From ZC4RG35 sp964571765 (GTDB lineage: Bacteria > Actinomycetota > Acidimicrobiia > Spongiisociales > ZC4RG35), in assembly GCA_964571765.1 (NCBI GenBank), contig CAZNDH010000003.1, positions 76,998 through 140,997 of the forward strand: a stretch of 64,000 bases of DNA. Reading direction: 5' to 3'. Below, one piece after another: positions 8,488 through 17,312 of the stretch (its first letter is position 1; every line of letters begins with the position of its first letter). The notes under the pieces were generated by a model, which ran no database searches, had not been told where the DNA came from, and was given only the letters and a program-made list of their open reading frames with translations. The translations under genes were made by a program, and so were the position numbers.

Positions 8488-9114
8488 ATGGCCACGGTGA
8501 TCCTCTACACAGCCGAAGAGCCACCCCCGGTCGAAGTGGTGGACGATCTCCCCGACGCCGACCTGGTGGTGGCCGCCGACGGTGGGTACCGGGTAGCGCA
8601 AGCCCTGGGTCGGCGGGTCGACGTCGTGGTGGGGGACCTCGACTCGGTGACGGCCGAGGAGCTGGACGACCACGTCCTGGTGGAGCGGCACCCCGCCAAC
8701 AAGGACTCGACCGACCTCGAGCTGGCTCTGGAACTTGTGCTGCGTGACACCCCCAACCGGGTGGTGGTGGTCGGAGGATCGGGGGGCCGGCTCGATCACG
8801 AGCTTGCACTCGCCGGGCTGCTCTGCTCCCCGAGATGGTACGCCATCGAGGAGATCGACTGGATCTCGGGACGGGGACGGGCGTACGTGGTGCGGGGAGC
8901 CCGCCAACTGCACGGTGACGTTGGGGCGACGGTGAGCCTGATCGCGATGGGTGGAGAGGCAGGAGAGGTCCACACCCGGGGCATGAAATGGCAGCTGGCC
9001 GGAGAGAGCATTCCCTCGGGGGCAACCCTCGGGGTCTCAAACGTCCTGACGGCGCCGGTGATCGAGGTCGTCGTCGGCTCGGGATGCCTGCTGGCGGTGT
9101 TCCCCGAGGGCTGA
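8488..9114 (+). CDS. thiN: Thiamine pyrophosphokinase
   Basis: Transfers pyrophosphate from ATP to thiamine to make thiamine diphosphate, the cofactor of the aceE product. 208 residues, typical for the family. Diagnostic motifs: ADGGYRVA, GDLDSV, KDSTDLELAL and GGRLDHELA, followed by the C-terminal beta-sandwich domain. The ATG at 8488 gives the usual short N-terminus. The gene converges on pckA: the two stop codons abut in the palindrome GGCTGATCAGCC. Confidence 0.92.
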   Translation: MATVILYTAEEPPPVEVVDDLPDADLVVAADGGYRVAQALGRRVDVVVGDLDSVTAEELDDHVLVERHPANKDSTDLELALELVLRDTPNRVVVVGGSGGRLDHELALAGLLCSPRWYAIEEIDWISGRGRAYVVRGARQLHGDVGATVSLIAMGGEAGEVHTRGMKWQLAGESIPSGATLGVSNVLTAPVIEVVVGSGCLLAVFPEG

Positions 9115-9120
9115 TCAGCC
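9109..9120. terminator. Palindrome holding two convergent stop codons
   Basis: GGCTGATCAGCC is a perfect 12-bp palindrome. Its centre TGATCA consists of the TGA of thiN and the reversed TGA of pckA. With flanking GAG/CTC a short hairpin with one bulge can form. No T-run follows, so termination is only a possibility. Confidence 0.35.
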
Positions 9121-10659
9121 TCCGAGGCCGGTGGTGATCGAAGGGTCGAGGGCGGGATAACCCGTCAGGTACTCGGCCCGCTCCTTCTTCAGCCGGGCTA
9201 CCACCCCCTCATACTCCGATTGACGGCCGGTGCGGGCGTAGTAGCCCCGGGGATCGAGGATGTCGGGGTCGTCTACACCTTGGACCGCGGTCGCCACCTC
9301 GTAACCGAAGTCGGGGTCTGTCAACCATTCGATCGTCCCCTCGACTATCCCTTGTACGATCGCCGAGGAGTCGGAGATCGACACCTTCTTCGACCCCTCT
9401 CCCTCACCTCCGATGCGGCCGGTGTTGAGCACAAAGGCCTCGAGGGAGGGAACCGAGTCGATGAGCTCGAGTACCCGATTGCCCTGAAGGGCGTCGTCGT
9501 CGAAGAAGAACGGGTTGGTACCGGGCACGCGAAGGCTCTTGCCTGCCTCCGCAGCCCCGCCGGCTGAGGTTCCCTTGGTCTCCCCCAGCATGAAGTAGGC
9601 GGCAATCTGCTCGCGACCCAGCCGGGCCACCGCCGGGATGACGTGGTCGGACCGGTTGAGGATGAGAAGGTAGCGGGCCGGTGGCACCGCCCCAGGATCA
9701 CGATGACGAATGTTGGCCATGGGGAAGGTGCAACGGCCGTTGGCCGTGTACCCGGTGTCGAAGAAGTCCACCCTTCCGTTTTCGTCGACCGAGACATTCT
9801 CCAGCCAGGCATCGGGCCGGGTTGTCCCCCCATAGATCGTCGGCTCCTCTACCGGGTCGAGCCCAAAGGTCTTGGCGAAGCACCCCGCCTCGGTGGTGTG
9901 CACCTCGCCACCGGGCATCAGGGCGACGAAGTCGTCCTGCACCGGAAGCGAGCCCAGCTGCTGACGGAAGGTGGTGGTGGTCTTGCCGGTGCCGGAGAGG
10001 CCGATGATGAGCATCGACTCCTCCTCCCCGCTCCGGGTCACCTCGGCAGGGAAGGTCTTGAGCCCGGCGTGCAGGGCCAGGCCACCCTTGTCGAAGACCA
10101 GGCGGTTCCACATCCTGAGACCTCCCATCTTCGACTCGCCGAAGTAGTCAGACCCGAGGACTCGGGTCACCCACCTGTCGAGGTCGACTGTGATCAGACG
10201 ATCATCGGGCTTTCCCGGAGCGGGCAGTCCGGGGGTGTATATCACCGTGAGCTGAGGGCTCCACTCCTCGTCGGGGGGGAAGTAGAGCTGGGACTGCATG
10301 GCGGCGATGTTGGGCTGGGTGGCTTCGATGTAGAGCCGGCACCCGGTTCGGTAGCCGTGGTCGGGGCCGATGTAGCCCTCGATGAGCAGCATGTCGCGCC
10401 CGGCGATGTACTGGTCCTGACGAGAAGCCCAATGGGCGGCCTCCCTCGAGGAGATCCGGTTCTGGCCGATCTCCTGGTCGGAGACGAAAAAGGTAGACCG
10501 GCTCAGCCGTGCGGTGACGTCCGCCCGGTAGTTGAGGTTGCCGAACTCGGTGAGGGTGACACGCTCCCGGTCGGCCAGCGCCATCTCACGCAACATATCG
10601 TGACCCGGGTTGGTCACCACCGCCCGGGCGCCGGGTAGCTCGAAGGTGTCGATCGTCAC
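9115..10659 (-). CDS. pckA: Phosphoenolpyruvate carboxykinase (ATP)
   Basis: Converts oxaloacetate and ATP to phosphoenolpyruvate, ADP and CO2, the first step of gluconeogenesis. 514 residues. The P-loop GLSGTGKTT (220-228) is the ATP-type form, followed by the metal-binding DDFVAL and a TEAGCFAKT block; the N-terminal substrate site contains RTGCRLYIEA. Many Actinomycetota use the GTP-dependent enzyme, which has a different P-loop, so the ATP form is worth noting. The start is GTG at 10659; upstream lie a direct repeat and an inverted repeat (10669-10704). Confidence 0.94.
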   Translation of the reverse strand: MTIDTFELPGARAVVTNPGHDMLREMALADRERVTLTEFGNLNYRADVTARLSRSTFFVSDQEIGQNRISSREAAHWASRQDQYIAGRDMLLIEGYIGPDHGYRTGCRLYIEATQPNIAAMQSQLYFPPDEEWSPQLTVIYTPGLPAPGKPDDRLITVDLDRWVTRVLGSDYFGESKMGGLRMWNRLVFDKGGLALHAGLKTFPAEVTRSGEEESMLIIGLSGTGKTTTTFRQQLGSLPVQDDFVALMPGGEVHTTEAGCFAKTFGLDPVEEPTIYGGTTRPDAWLENVSVDENGRVDFFDTGYTANGRCTFPMANIRHRDPGAVPPARYLLILNRSDHVIPAVARLGREQIAAYFMLGETKGTSAGGAAEAGKSLRVPGTNPFFFDDDALQGNRVLELIDSVPSLEAFVLNTGRIGGEGEGSKKVSISDSSAIVQGIVEGTIEWLTDPDFGYEVATAVQGVDDPDILDPRGYYARTGRQSEYEGVVARLKKERAEYLTGYPALDPSITTGLGG

Positions 10660-10668
10660 TCCCTCACA

Positions 10669-10704
10669 CAGGATTGTGCCGGGAGGGTAATCCTGCCGGG
10701 AGGG
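10669..10704. promoter_or_regulatory. Inverted repeat and direct repeat upstream of pckA
   Basis: CAGGATT (10669-10675) and AATCCTG (10689-10695) form a perfect 7-bp inverted repeat with a 13-nt loop. The 10-mer GCCGGGAGGG occurs twice (10678-10687 and 10695-10704), a 17-nt period. The block lies in the 48-nt gap between the dehydrogenase stop and the pckA start, so it may be an operator for pckA or a weak terminator of the upstream gene. Confidence 0.4.
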
Positions 10705-10707
10705 AAC

Positions 10708-11655
10708 TCAGCCGCTGGTGACTTCCGCCGCCATCTCCTCACCCCGGAGTGCCGCCGCCAGGTTGGCGACCGCCATAGCCGCCATCGCCCGTCTCGTCGA
10801 AACCGAGGCGCTGGCGATGTGTGGCGTGACCAGGCAGTTTGCCAGAGTGAGGAGAGCGTGATCGGCGGGCAAAGGCTCCGGGTCGGTGACGTCGAGCCCA
10901 GCACCGGCGAGGGCTCCCTCGCCCAGGGCTTCGACCAGGTCGGCGGTCACCACCAGCGGACCCCGGGCCACGTTCACCAGGTAGGAGTCGGAACCAATCA
11001 GTTCCAGACTCCTCCTGTCGATCATGCCCCTCGTCTCCGTGGTGAGCGGAGCGCTGAGCACCACCACGTCGGCAGTCTCCAGTAAGGCGTCGACGGCCAG
11101 CCTCCGGTATGGAACCGGCTTGGCCGCGGGGGAGGCGTACACCACCTCCATGTCGAACCCGAGCGCCCTCCGCGCGATCGCCGAGCCCACCCGACCCATG
11201 CCGACCACCCCGAGAACGCGACCGTGCAGGTCTCCACCGGCCATCCAGAACGGGGCCCACGGGCCCCACCCACCCGCCCGGACAACACGGTCACCCTCGA
11301 CCACCCTGCGGACTACCGCTGCGATCAGGGCAAAGGCGGTGTCGGCCACCGTCTCGGTGAGCACCCCAGGGGTATGGCCGACCCTGACCCCCCGGCGACG
11401 ACAGGCCATGAGGTCGATGTTGTCCACGCCCACCGCCATCTGCGACACGACTTCGAGTCGTCCTCCGGCCTCGATGAGAGCGTTGTCGATCCGGTCGGTG
11501 AGCATGCTGAGCAGTCCCCGGGCCCCAGCCACTTCGGCAACCATCTCCTCATGGGGCATAGGCCGGTCGCCCTCCCACACCGAGACCGCCCCCAGCTGGT
11601 GGAGTGGCTCGAGAATGTCGGTGGGAAGGGAGCGGGTGACCAGGATGTTGGACAT
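10708..11655 (-). CDS. D-2-hydroxyacid dehydrogenase (NAD-dependent)
   Basis: 315-residue Rossmann enzyme that interconverts a 2-oxoacid and a D-2-hydroxyacid. The dinucleotide loop VVGMGRVGSAIARRAL is present, and the catalytic set is complete: Arg in NVARGPLV, Glu in DVTDPEPLP, His in TPHIASAS. It lacks the C-terminal ACT domain of most serA products, so glyoxylate/hydroxypyruvate reductase or a related enzyme is more likely than phosphoglycerate dehydrogenase. ATG at 11655 follows a TAGCCT element by 6 nt. It is upstream of pckA in the same direction with a 48-nt gap. Confidence 0.87.
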   Translation of the reverse strand: MSNILVTRSLPTDILEPLHQLGAVSVWEGDRPMPHEEMVAEVAGARGLLSMLTDRIDNALIEAGGRLEVVSQMAVGVDNIDLMACRRRGVRVGHTPGVLTETVADTAFALIAAVVRRVVEGDRVVRAGGWGPWAPFWMAGGDLHGRVLGVVGMGRVGSAIARRALGFDMEVVYASPAAKPVPYRRLAVDALLETADVVVLSAPLTTETRGMIDRRSLELIGSDSYLVNVARGPLVVTADLVEALGEGALAGAGLDVTDPEPLPADHALLTLANCLVTPHIASASVSTRRAMAAMAVANLAAALRGEEMAAEVTSG

Positions 11656-11659
11656 GAGA

Positions 11660-11676
11660 CGAGGCTAAACGCCTCG
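11660..11676. promoter_or_regulatory. Inverted repeat over the -10 of the hydroxyacid dehydrogenase gene
   Basis: CGAGGC (11660-11665), spacer TAAAC, GCCTCG (11671-11676): perfect 6-bp arms. The minus-strand -10 candidate TAGCCT (11667-11662), 6 nt before ATG 11655, lies inside it, so a repressor bound here would block the promoter. Operator function is inference. Confidence 0.4.
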
Positions 11677-11690
11677 CCGCAGCCCGCCGA

Positions 11691-11696
11691 TACCAT
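11691..11696 (+). promoter_or_regulatory. Candidate -10 element (TACCAT) for the L,D-transpeptidase gene
   Basis: TACCAT followed by 7 nt and ATG at 11704. It supports 11704 as the start. Confidence 0.45.
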
Positions 11697-11703
11697 CCCT
11701 GAT

Positions 11704-12498
11704 ATGGCCGTGTCCCGAAGAGCCCCACTGTGGATGGCGCTGACCCTCCTCGCCGGATGTGCCCAAACCGGCCCGACCTGGGGCGACCACCATCTGGCCA
11801 CCACCACCACCACCACCACTGTGGCGGTGGCCGAATCGACCACCACCCTCCCCGACGATCGCCTGTTCGCGGGGGCCGAGTCTGTCGGGCTCCAGCCTGA
11901 GGACACTCTGGTGGTGATCACCGGTGACGAGATACCGGTATACCCATCGCCGGGAGCGGATGAGCCCCTGCTGGTCATGCCCAAGGCGACCATCCTGGGC
12001 ACCACCACAGTGCTCGCCGCCACCGGGCCGCCCCACGACGGCTGGGTAGAGGTGATGCTTCCGATGAGACCCAACGGCTCGACCGGCTGGGTACCGGTGG
12101 AGGAGATCCACCTGTACGTGGTCAGCGGAAGGATCCTGGTCGACCTCACCCAGCGGGAGCTGGTCTACTACGTGGGCGGCGAAGAGATGCTGCGCAGCCC
12201 GGTTGCAGTGGGCACCGACCGGAACCCCACCCCCACCGGCACCTTCTTCGTCACCGACAACGTGCGGATCTCCCGGGCGACCGGGCCTTGGGGCCCGGCG
12301 GCGCTCGGCCTCTCTGCTCGATCGGACACCATCACCGAGTTCAATGGAGGCGACGGCATCATCGGGATCCACGGGACCAATCGCCCAGGGTCGATCGGCC
12401 ATGCGGCCTCGCTGGGCTGTGTCCGCCTCCCCAACGAGGTGGCCACCCTCCTCCACGAGATGGTTCCCATCGGGACACCGGTGGAGATCAGGGCGTAG
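11704..12498 (+). CDS. L,D-transpeptidase (YkuD) lipoprotein with SH3-like domain
   Basis: Cell-wall enzyme that forms 3-3 peptidoglycan cross-links or attaches proteins to the wall. 264 residues. The signal peptide ends in a lipobox LAGC (Cys19), followed by a Thr run (33-39) acting as a linker. Residues about 60-140 look like a bacterial SH3 domain (GDEIPVYPSPG to STGWVPVEEIHLY). The YkuD domain ends in a catalytic block from HGTNRPGS to SLGCVRLPN with nucleophile Cys239 and the conserved His. The start is an ATG 7 nt behind TACCAT. Its end overlaps the convergent hydratase gene by 11 nt. Confidence 0.93.
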   Translation: MAVSRRAPLWMALTLLAGCAQTGPTWGDHHLATTTTTTTVAVAESTTTLPDDRLFAGAESVGLQPEDTLVVITGDEIPVYPSPGADEPLLVMPKATILGTTTVLAATGPPHDGWVEVMLPMRPNGSTGWVPVEEIHLYVVSGRILVDLTQRELVYYVGGEEMLRSPVAVGTDRNPTPTGTFFVTDNVRISRATGPWGPAALGLSARSDTITEFNGGDGIIGIHGTNRPGSIGHAASLGCVRLPNEVATLLHEMVPIGTPVEIRA

Positions 12499-13387
12499 GG
12501 CCGGGCCCTCCCCTGCTGGAGCCCGAAGTGAGAAACCTCACCTGGCCGTTGCTCAACACCGGAGTGCCGCGCTCAGTTGTGATCACCTCGATCGTGCACC
12601 CCCCTTCCTCCTCCCAGATGCTGGTCGCCAGGGTCTCGCCGGGAAACACATGGCCGGAGAAGCGGGCGGCGAACGAGCCGAACCCTGAGACCGCGCCCCC
12701 GAGGGCCTCGTCGACCACTGCCTTGGCGACCACCCCGTAGGTGCACAACCCGTGGAGGATGGGACGGGGAAATCCGGCGAAGGCGGCAAAGCCGGGATCG
12801 GCGTGCAGCGGGTTGAGGTCCCTGGACACCTGCCGGTAGAGCAGCGCCTGTTGCGCCAGGGTGGATGATTCCACCAGCCGGTCGGGATCACGGTCGGGGC
12901 GCCGGTTCCCCGAGCCGGGCCCGGGGTCGCCGCCGAATCCACCTTCACCGCGCAAGTAGATCCCGGCCCGATTGGTGAAAAGGGGCTCTCCCGACGTCTC
13001 CAGGTTCGAGGTCACTTCGACCACCAGCAAGGCGCCCCTGCCCCGATCGAATAGATGGGTCACCCGGCCGGTCTGGGTCACCGATCCCTCGTTGGGGATG
13101 TCGCCGTGCACCACCAACTCATGCTCACCGTGGAGGATCTGGGCAAGGTCGACGTCGAGCCCTTCGACGGAGGCGATACCCATCATCATCATCGAGAACG
13201 GGGGGATGGTCCCGAATGTGGGTAGTGCCACCAGGTCACCCTCGTAGGTGTATGCCAGCTCCCGAGGCGCGGTGGGGGGGACACCGGCTCCGACAGCCAG
13301 GTTGTAGAGGATCACCTGACGCTCGTCCCAAGAGAAGGTGGTGGGGGCGAGTTCGGCTCCGACCACCCGATCGGGGTCGACCGGCAT
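12488..13387 (-). CDS. MaoC-like (R)-specific enoyl-CoA hydratase, hydratase-2 type
   Basis: Hydrates trans-2-enoyl-CoA to (R)-3-hydroxyacyl-CoA. 299 residues, the double-hotdog length of the hydratase-2 domain of peroxisomal multifunctional enzyme 2. The motif is YRQVSRDLNPLHADPGFAAF with the catalytic Asp and His, then GFPRPILHGLCTYG. Its ATG overlaps the stop of the upstream SDR gene by one base (TGATG), so the two are translationally coupled. Together they match the dehydrogenase and hydratase halves of multifunctional enzyme 2 split into two genes, with roles in fatty acid or sterol side-chain oxidation. Confidence 0.88.
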   Translation of the reverse strand: MPVDPDRVVGAELAPTTFSWDERQVILYNLAVGAGVPPTAPRELAYTYEGDLVALPTFGTIPPFSMMMMGIASVEGLDVDLAQILHGEHELVVHGDIPNEGSVTQTGRVTHLFDRGRGALLVVEVTSNLETSGEPLFTNRAGIYLRGEGGFGGDPGPGSGNRRPDRDPDRLVESSTLAQQALLYRQVSRDLNPLHADPGFAAFAGFPRPILHGLCTYGVVAKAVVDEALGGAVSGFGSFAARFSGHVFPGETLATSIWEEEGGCTIEVITTERGTPVLSNGQVRFLTSGSSRGGPGPTP

Positions 13388-14295
13388 CAGCCGCCCAGGT
13401 GTTGGCCGAGGAGGATGATCTCGTCGGTGCTCGACCCGGGGACGACGTAGTCCTCGATGTCGCGGATCTCGTCGATGTGATCGGCGATGTCCTCGGCCGA
13501 CGGAGCGACCCCCTTGCCTGCGAACCAGCCGTGGTTGGTCCCGACAAACACGCGACCGTATCTGCCCCCGCCGGCGGTGAAGATCTCGTGGGTGTGCTGG
13601 TTCGCCTCGGAGCAGAGATACACCACCAGTGGGGTGACCAACTCGGGGGCCACGAGGTCGACCAATGGCCCCAGAATGTCCTCGGTCATCCTGGTACGGG
13701 CGATTGGGGCGATGACGTTGGACTTGATGTCGTGTTTGGCCCCCTCGATGGCGAGAACGCTGCTCAGACCGACCAGCCCCGCCTTGGCCGCCCCGTAGTT
13801 GGCCTGCCCGAAGTTGCCAAACAGTCCCGAAGCCGATGAGGTGAACACGAACCGGCCGTATCCCTTCTCCCGCATCACGCGGAAGGCGGGGAGTGAGACG
13901 TGAAAGCCTCCGTGGAGGTGAACACTGAGCACCGCGTCCACCTCGTCGGGGGTCATGTTTGCCAGGGACCGGTCCCTGAGGATCCCGGCGTTGTTGATCA
14001 CGATGTCCACGGTGTCGTATCTGTCCAGGGCGGTGGCAATGATCGCCTCCCCACCCTCCGGAGTGGCCACGGTGTCATGGCTGGCCACAGCCTCCCCGCC
14101 GGCCTGGCGAATCTCGGCGACCACCCGATCGGCGGCCGACTCAGAGGACCCGCTGCCATCCACCAAACCCCCGAGGTCGTTGACCACCACACGGGCGCCC
14201 CTGCGCGCCAGATCCAGGGCGTAGGTTCTCCCCAGACCCCCACCGGCGCCGGTGATCACGGCGACGCGGCCATCGAAGGTGATTTGATTGCTCAC
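13387..14295 (-). CDS. (3R)-hydroxyacyl-CoA dehydrogenase, SDR family (HSD17B4-like)
   Basis: Oxidises (3R)-hydroxyacyl-CoA to 3-oxoacyl-CoA with NAD. 302 residues, longer than a plain SDR, as in the dehydrogenase domain of multifunctional enzyme 2. The cofactor loop is TGAGGGLGRTYAL, the structural NNAG is in VINNAGILRDRS, and the catalytic Ser, Tyr and Lys are in FTSSASGLFGNFGQANYGAAK. The product of the neighbouring hydratase is its expected substrate. It lies 21 nt downstream of the fadD-like gene in the same direction. Confidence 0.88.
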   Translation of the reverse strand: MSNQITFDGRVAVITGAGGGLGRTYALDLARRGARVVVNDLGGLVDGSGSSESAADRVVAEIRQAGGEAVASHDTVATPEGGEAIIATALDRYDTVDIVINNAGILRDRSLANMTPDEVDAVLSVHLHGGFHVSLPAFRVMREKGYGRFVFTSSASGLFGNFGQANYGAAKAGLVGLSSVLAIEGAKHDIKSNVIAPIARTRMTEDILGPLVDLVAPELVTPLVVYLCSEANQHTHEIFTAGGGRYGRVFVGTNHGWFAGKGVAPSAEDIADHIDEIRDIEDYVVPGSSTDEIILLGQHLGG

Positions 14296-14316
14296 TGTCG
14301 GTGCTCCTCGGACGTG

Positions 14317-16155
14317 TCAGACGCCGGAGTACATTGCCTCGATCTCGTTGGAGTACTTCTCCAGGACCACGTTGCGCTTCAACTTCAGGGATGGCGTCAG
14401 CTCGCCGCTGTCCGGTGTCCACTCGTCGGGGACCACGAACCACCTCTTGATCTGCTCCACCCGGCTCACCGTCTCATTGGCGGCATGGACCGCCCGGTCG
14501 ATCTCACTGCGAACCTCGGGTAGATGCGAGAAACTCTCCAGGTCGGTGAACTCGAGGCCGTTGGCCTCGGCCCAGCCGGGGGCTTCCTCGGCATCGAGCG
14601 CGATGATCATGGTGAGGAACTTTCGTCCGTCGCCGATCATCGCCGCCTTGGAGATCAAGGGGTGGTTCCCCAGAGAGGTCTCCAGCTTGGCGGGCGCTAC
14701 GTTCTTGCCGGCCGCGGTGATGATGATCTCCTTCTTTCGACCTACGATCCAAACGAACCCGTCGTCGTCGATCCGGGCGAGGTCGCCCGAATGGAGCCAC
14801 CCGTCGGAGTCGAACGTCTCCCGAGTGGCGTCATCCAGCCTGTAGTAGCCCTTGGTGACGATGCCGCCACGCATGATCAGCTCCCCGTCGTCCAGGGTGG
14901 TCACTTCGACCCCTGGTAGTGCCCGCCCTACCGATCCCACCTTGACCGAGCCCGGTGTGTTGGCCGTAGCCGGCCCGGTGTTCTCAGACATCCCATACAC
15001 CTCGAACAGCGGGATCCCGATTGACATGAAGAACTTGACCAGATCGGGGCTGATCGGGGCGGCTGCGGTGATGGCCATGTCGACCTGGTCGAGACCGAGA
15101 CCGTCTCGTACCTTGGAGAGCACGATCTTGTCGAGGATCCCGGCGAGGGCCGGGCCCGACCTGCCCTCCGCCTCGGCATCTACCCGCTTCAGGTTGGTGG
15201 AGAGCGCCAAGTCGAGGAGTTTCTTCTTGATGCCCTCCGCCTCGGCGAACCTGCCCTGGAGACGGGAGTGAAACCTCTCGTAGACCCGGGGAACCCCGAC
15301 GAAGAGGGTGGGCCGGGCCTCCTGGATGTATTCGAGCACACCTGCCAGGTTGGGGCAGTACCACACCTCGCCCGCCAGATAGGTGCCCAGGTAGTGGGTG
15401 GCCACCCGTTCAGCGATGTGCGCCAGGGGCAGGTAGGAGACCATTCGGGCCCCCATGTCGAGGTTGGCGGCGCGCCGGAGCGATTCCAGGGTCCACACCA
15501 CGTTGTGCTGGGTGATCATGACTCCCTTGGGCGTCCCTGTGGTCCCCGAGGTGTAGATCAGTGTCGCCAGGTCATCGGGCCCAACCGCCCTCGCCGATCG
15601 GGCCACGGCGTCGGGGTCCTTCTCCAGCCTGTCGTGGCCCCGCCGCAGCAAGTCATCCCAACCGAGGACCCACTCGAGGGTGTCGTAGTTCTCCGCCCCA
15701 GAGAGGAGGACCACATATCGGAGGTTGGGCAGCTCGGCGCGGATCTCCTCCCAACGCTTCATGAAGTCCAGGTCCTCGAGGATGGCGACCGTGGCCTTGC
15801 AGTTGTCGGCGATGTACTGGATCTGCGGGGCGGTAAGCGTCGAGTAGATGGTCACCGGGGTTGCACCGGTGTGCATCACCGCGAAGTCGGCGATGACGTG
15901 CTCGGGGCGGTTACCGGCCATGATGGCCACGAACTCACCCGAACCCACTCCCAGCGACTCCAGGCCGGCGGCGGCCCGGTGGACCTCGTCGCGGTACTCC
16001 GACCAGGTCAAGGCATCCCAATCGGCGTTCTTCCAGTGGATAGCCGCCTGGTCCGGGTAGTTGTCAGCGTTGCGCTCCAGGAAGTCGATCATGGTCTTAC
16101 CTTCGACCAGGGCATCGATCTCGGCCCGCTCGGCGAGCACTGCCTGCTCAGTCAC
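14317..16155 (-). CDS. Long-chain acyl-CoA ligase, FadD15-like
   Basis: Activates long-chain fatty acids to acyl-CoA via an acyl-adenylate. About 612 residues. ANL-superfamily motifs: A3 YTSGTTGTPKGVMITQHN, A5 YGMSENTGP, A7 SGDLARIDDDGFVWIVGRKKE and a C-terminal block with the adenylation Lys in LTPSLKLKRN. The start is the GTG at 16155 because GGAGG sits 6 nt before it; an in-frame TTG at 16167 lies inside that ribosome site. It follows the CaiB-like gene with a 14-nt gap and precedes the SDR/hydratase pair, giving a complete set for activation and R-specific beta-oxidation steps. Confidence 0.93.
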   Translation of the reverse strand: MTEQAVLAERAEIDALVEGKTMIDFLERNADNYPDQAAIHWKNADWDALTWSEYRDEVHRAAAGLESLGVGSGEFVAIMAGNRPEHVIADFAVMHTGATPVTIYSTLTAPQIQYIADNCKATVAILEDLDFMKRWEEIRAELPNLRYVVLLSGAENYDTLEWVLGWDDLLRRGHDRLEKDPDAVARSARAVGPDDLATLIYTSGTTGTPKGVMITQHNVVWTLESLRRAANLDMGARMVSYLPLAHIAERVATHYLGTYLAGEVWYCPNLAGVLEYIQEARPTLFVGVPRVYERFHSRLQGRFAEAEGIKKKLLDLALSTNLKRVDAEAEGRSGPALAGILDKIVLSKVRDGLGLDQVDMAITAAAPISPDLVKFFMSIGIPLFEVYGMSENTGPATANTPGSVKVGSVGRALPGVEVTTLDDGELIMRGGIVTKGYYRLDDATRETFDSDGWLHSGDLARIDDDGFVWIVGRKKEIIITAAGKNVAPAKLETSLGNHPLISKAAMIGDGRKFLTMIIALDAEEAPGWAEANGLEFTDLESFSHLPEVRSEIDRAVHAANETVSRVEQIKRWFVVPDEWTPDSGELTPSLKLKRNVVLEKYSNEIEAMYSGV

Positions 16156-16169
16156 GTCTACCTCCAAGC

Positions 16170-17312
16170 TCAGGCGACTGTGTGGGAACGTCGGAGCATA
16201 CCGATCTCCTCCCGGCTATAGCCGAGAGACCCCAAGATCTCATCGGTGTCGGTGCCTGGGCTCACCGCCCCGCGGGCTATCCGGGCTGGCGTCGCCGAGA
16301 ACCTGGGAGCCGGTGCCGGTTGGGAGACCCCGTCGACCTGGACGAAGGTCTGCCTCTCTCGGGTGTGGGGGTGGCGGGGGGCCTCGGTCATGTCGAGGAC
16401 CGGGACCACACAGGCGTCGACACCTTCGAACACTGCCTCCCACTCGTGGCGCGTCCTGGTGGCGAACCTCTCGGCAAGGGCGCCGCGGAGCACCGGCCAT
16501 CCCTCCCGGTCGTTCTGGGGGGGAAGTCCTTCGGGGTCGAGATCGAGGGCTTGGAGCAGCTCGGCGAAGAACTGGGGCTCGATGGCACCCACCGCCACAT
16601 GCTTCCCGTCGGCGGTGGGGTAGGTGGTGTAGTAGGGAGCTGCACCGTCGAGCGGGTTCGAGGCGCGGCTCGGCGACCACCAGCCTTCGGCCAGGTACCC
16701 GTGGTGGGAGGTCATCAACAGGGCGGACCCGTCGACCATTGCGGCGTCGACCACTTGCCCGGGCCCTCCGCGGTCGGCGGCGAGCAGTGCGGCTAGCACC
16801 CCGAAGGCGAGCAGCATCCCCCCACCACCGAAGTCCCCCACCAGATTGAGGGGGACCGCCGGAGCCTCCGGGGGACCGATCGAGGAGAGGACGCCGGAGA
16901 TGGCGATGTAATCGATGTCATGGCCGGCCCGCCCCGCGAGGGGACCGTGCTGGCCCCAGCCGGTCATCCTGCCGAACACCAGCGAGGGATTGCGGACATG
17001 GCACTGTGCGGGCCCCAGGCCCAGCCGCTCGGCGACACCGGGGCGAAAACCTTCGATGAGCACGTCGGAGGTCTCTACCAGCCGCAGCACCACCTCCACC
17101 CCGTCATCCGACTTGAGATCGACCGCGATCGAGCGCTTCCCCCGTCCTAGAAGGTCGTTGGTGCTCACCGGCTCTCGATCCCCGGGTACTGACCCGACCC
17201 GTTCGACCTGGACCACGTCGGCACCGAGGTCGGCGAGCACCATCCCGCAGAAAGGGGCCGGGCCCAGGCCGGCAAGCTCCACCACCTTCACCCCCGACAG
17301 CGGACCTGGCAT
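16170..17312 (-). CDS. Alpha-methylacyl-CoA racemase-like CaiB/BaiF protein
   Basis: Class III CoA-transferase fold, 380 residues. The GHDIDYIAISG and LNLVGDFGGGGM blocks carry the His and Asp of the alpha-methylacyl-CoA racemase active site (H126 and D156 in the mycobacterial enzyme), so epimerisation of 2-methylacyl-CoA is more likely than CoA transfer. Such racemases let branched or sterol side chains enter beta-oxidation, in line with the downstream fadD, SDR and hydratase genes. The start is ATG 17312, which overlaps the upstream stop as TGATG; a longer reading frame extends upstream but lies inside the neighbouring gene. Confidence 0.88.
   Translation of the reverse strand: MPGPLSGVKVVELAGLGPAPFCGMVLADLGADVVQVERVGSVPGDREPVSTNDLLGRGKRSIAVDLKSDDGVEVVLRLVETSDVLIEGFRPGVAERLGLGPAQCHVRNPSLVFGRMTGWGQHGPLAGRAGHDIDYIAISGVLSSIGPPEAPAVPLNLVGDFGGGGMLLAFGVLAALLAADRGGPGQVVDAAMVDGSALLMTSHHGYLAEGWWSPSRASNPLDGAAPYYTTYPTADGKHVAVGAIEPQFFAELLQALDLDPEGLPPQNDREGWPVLRGALAERFATRTRHEWEAVFEGVDACVVPVLDMTEAPRHPHTRERQTFVQVDGVSQPAPAPRFSATPARIARGAVSPGTDTDEILGSLGYSREEIGMLRRSHTVA

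Noticed and set aside
8351..8488. Promoter of thiN
   Set aside because: AT-rich hexamers near 8450-8475 were considered, but none matches TANNNT at a useful distance from ATG 8488.
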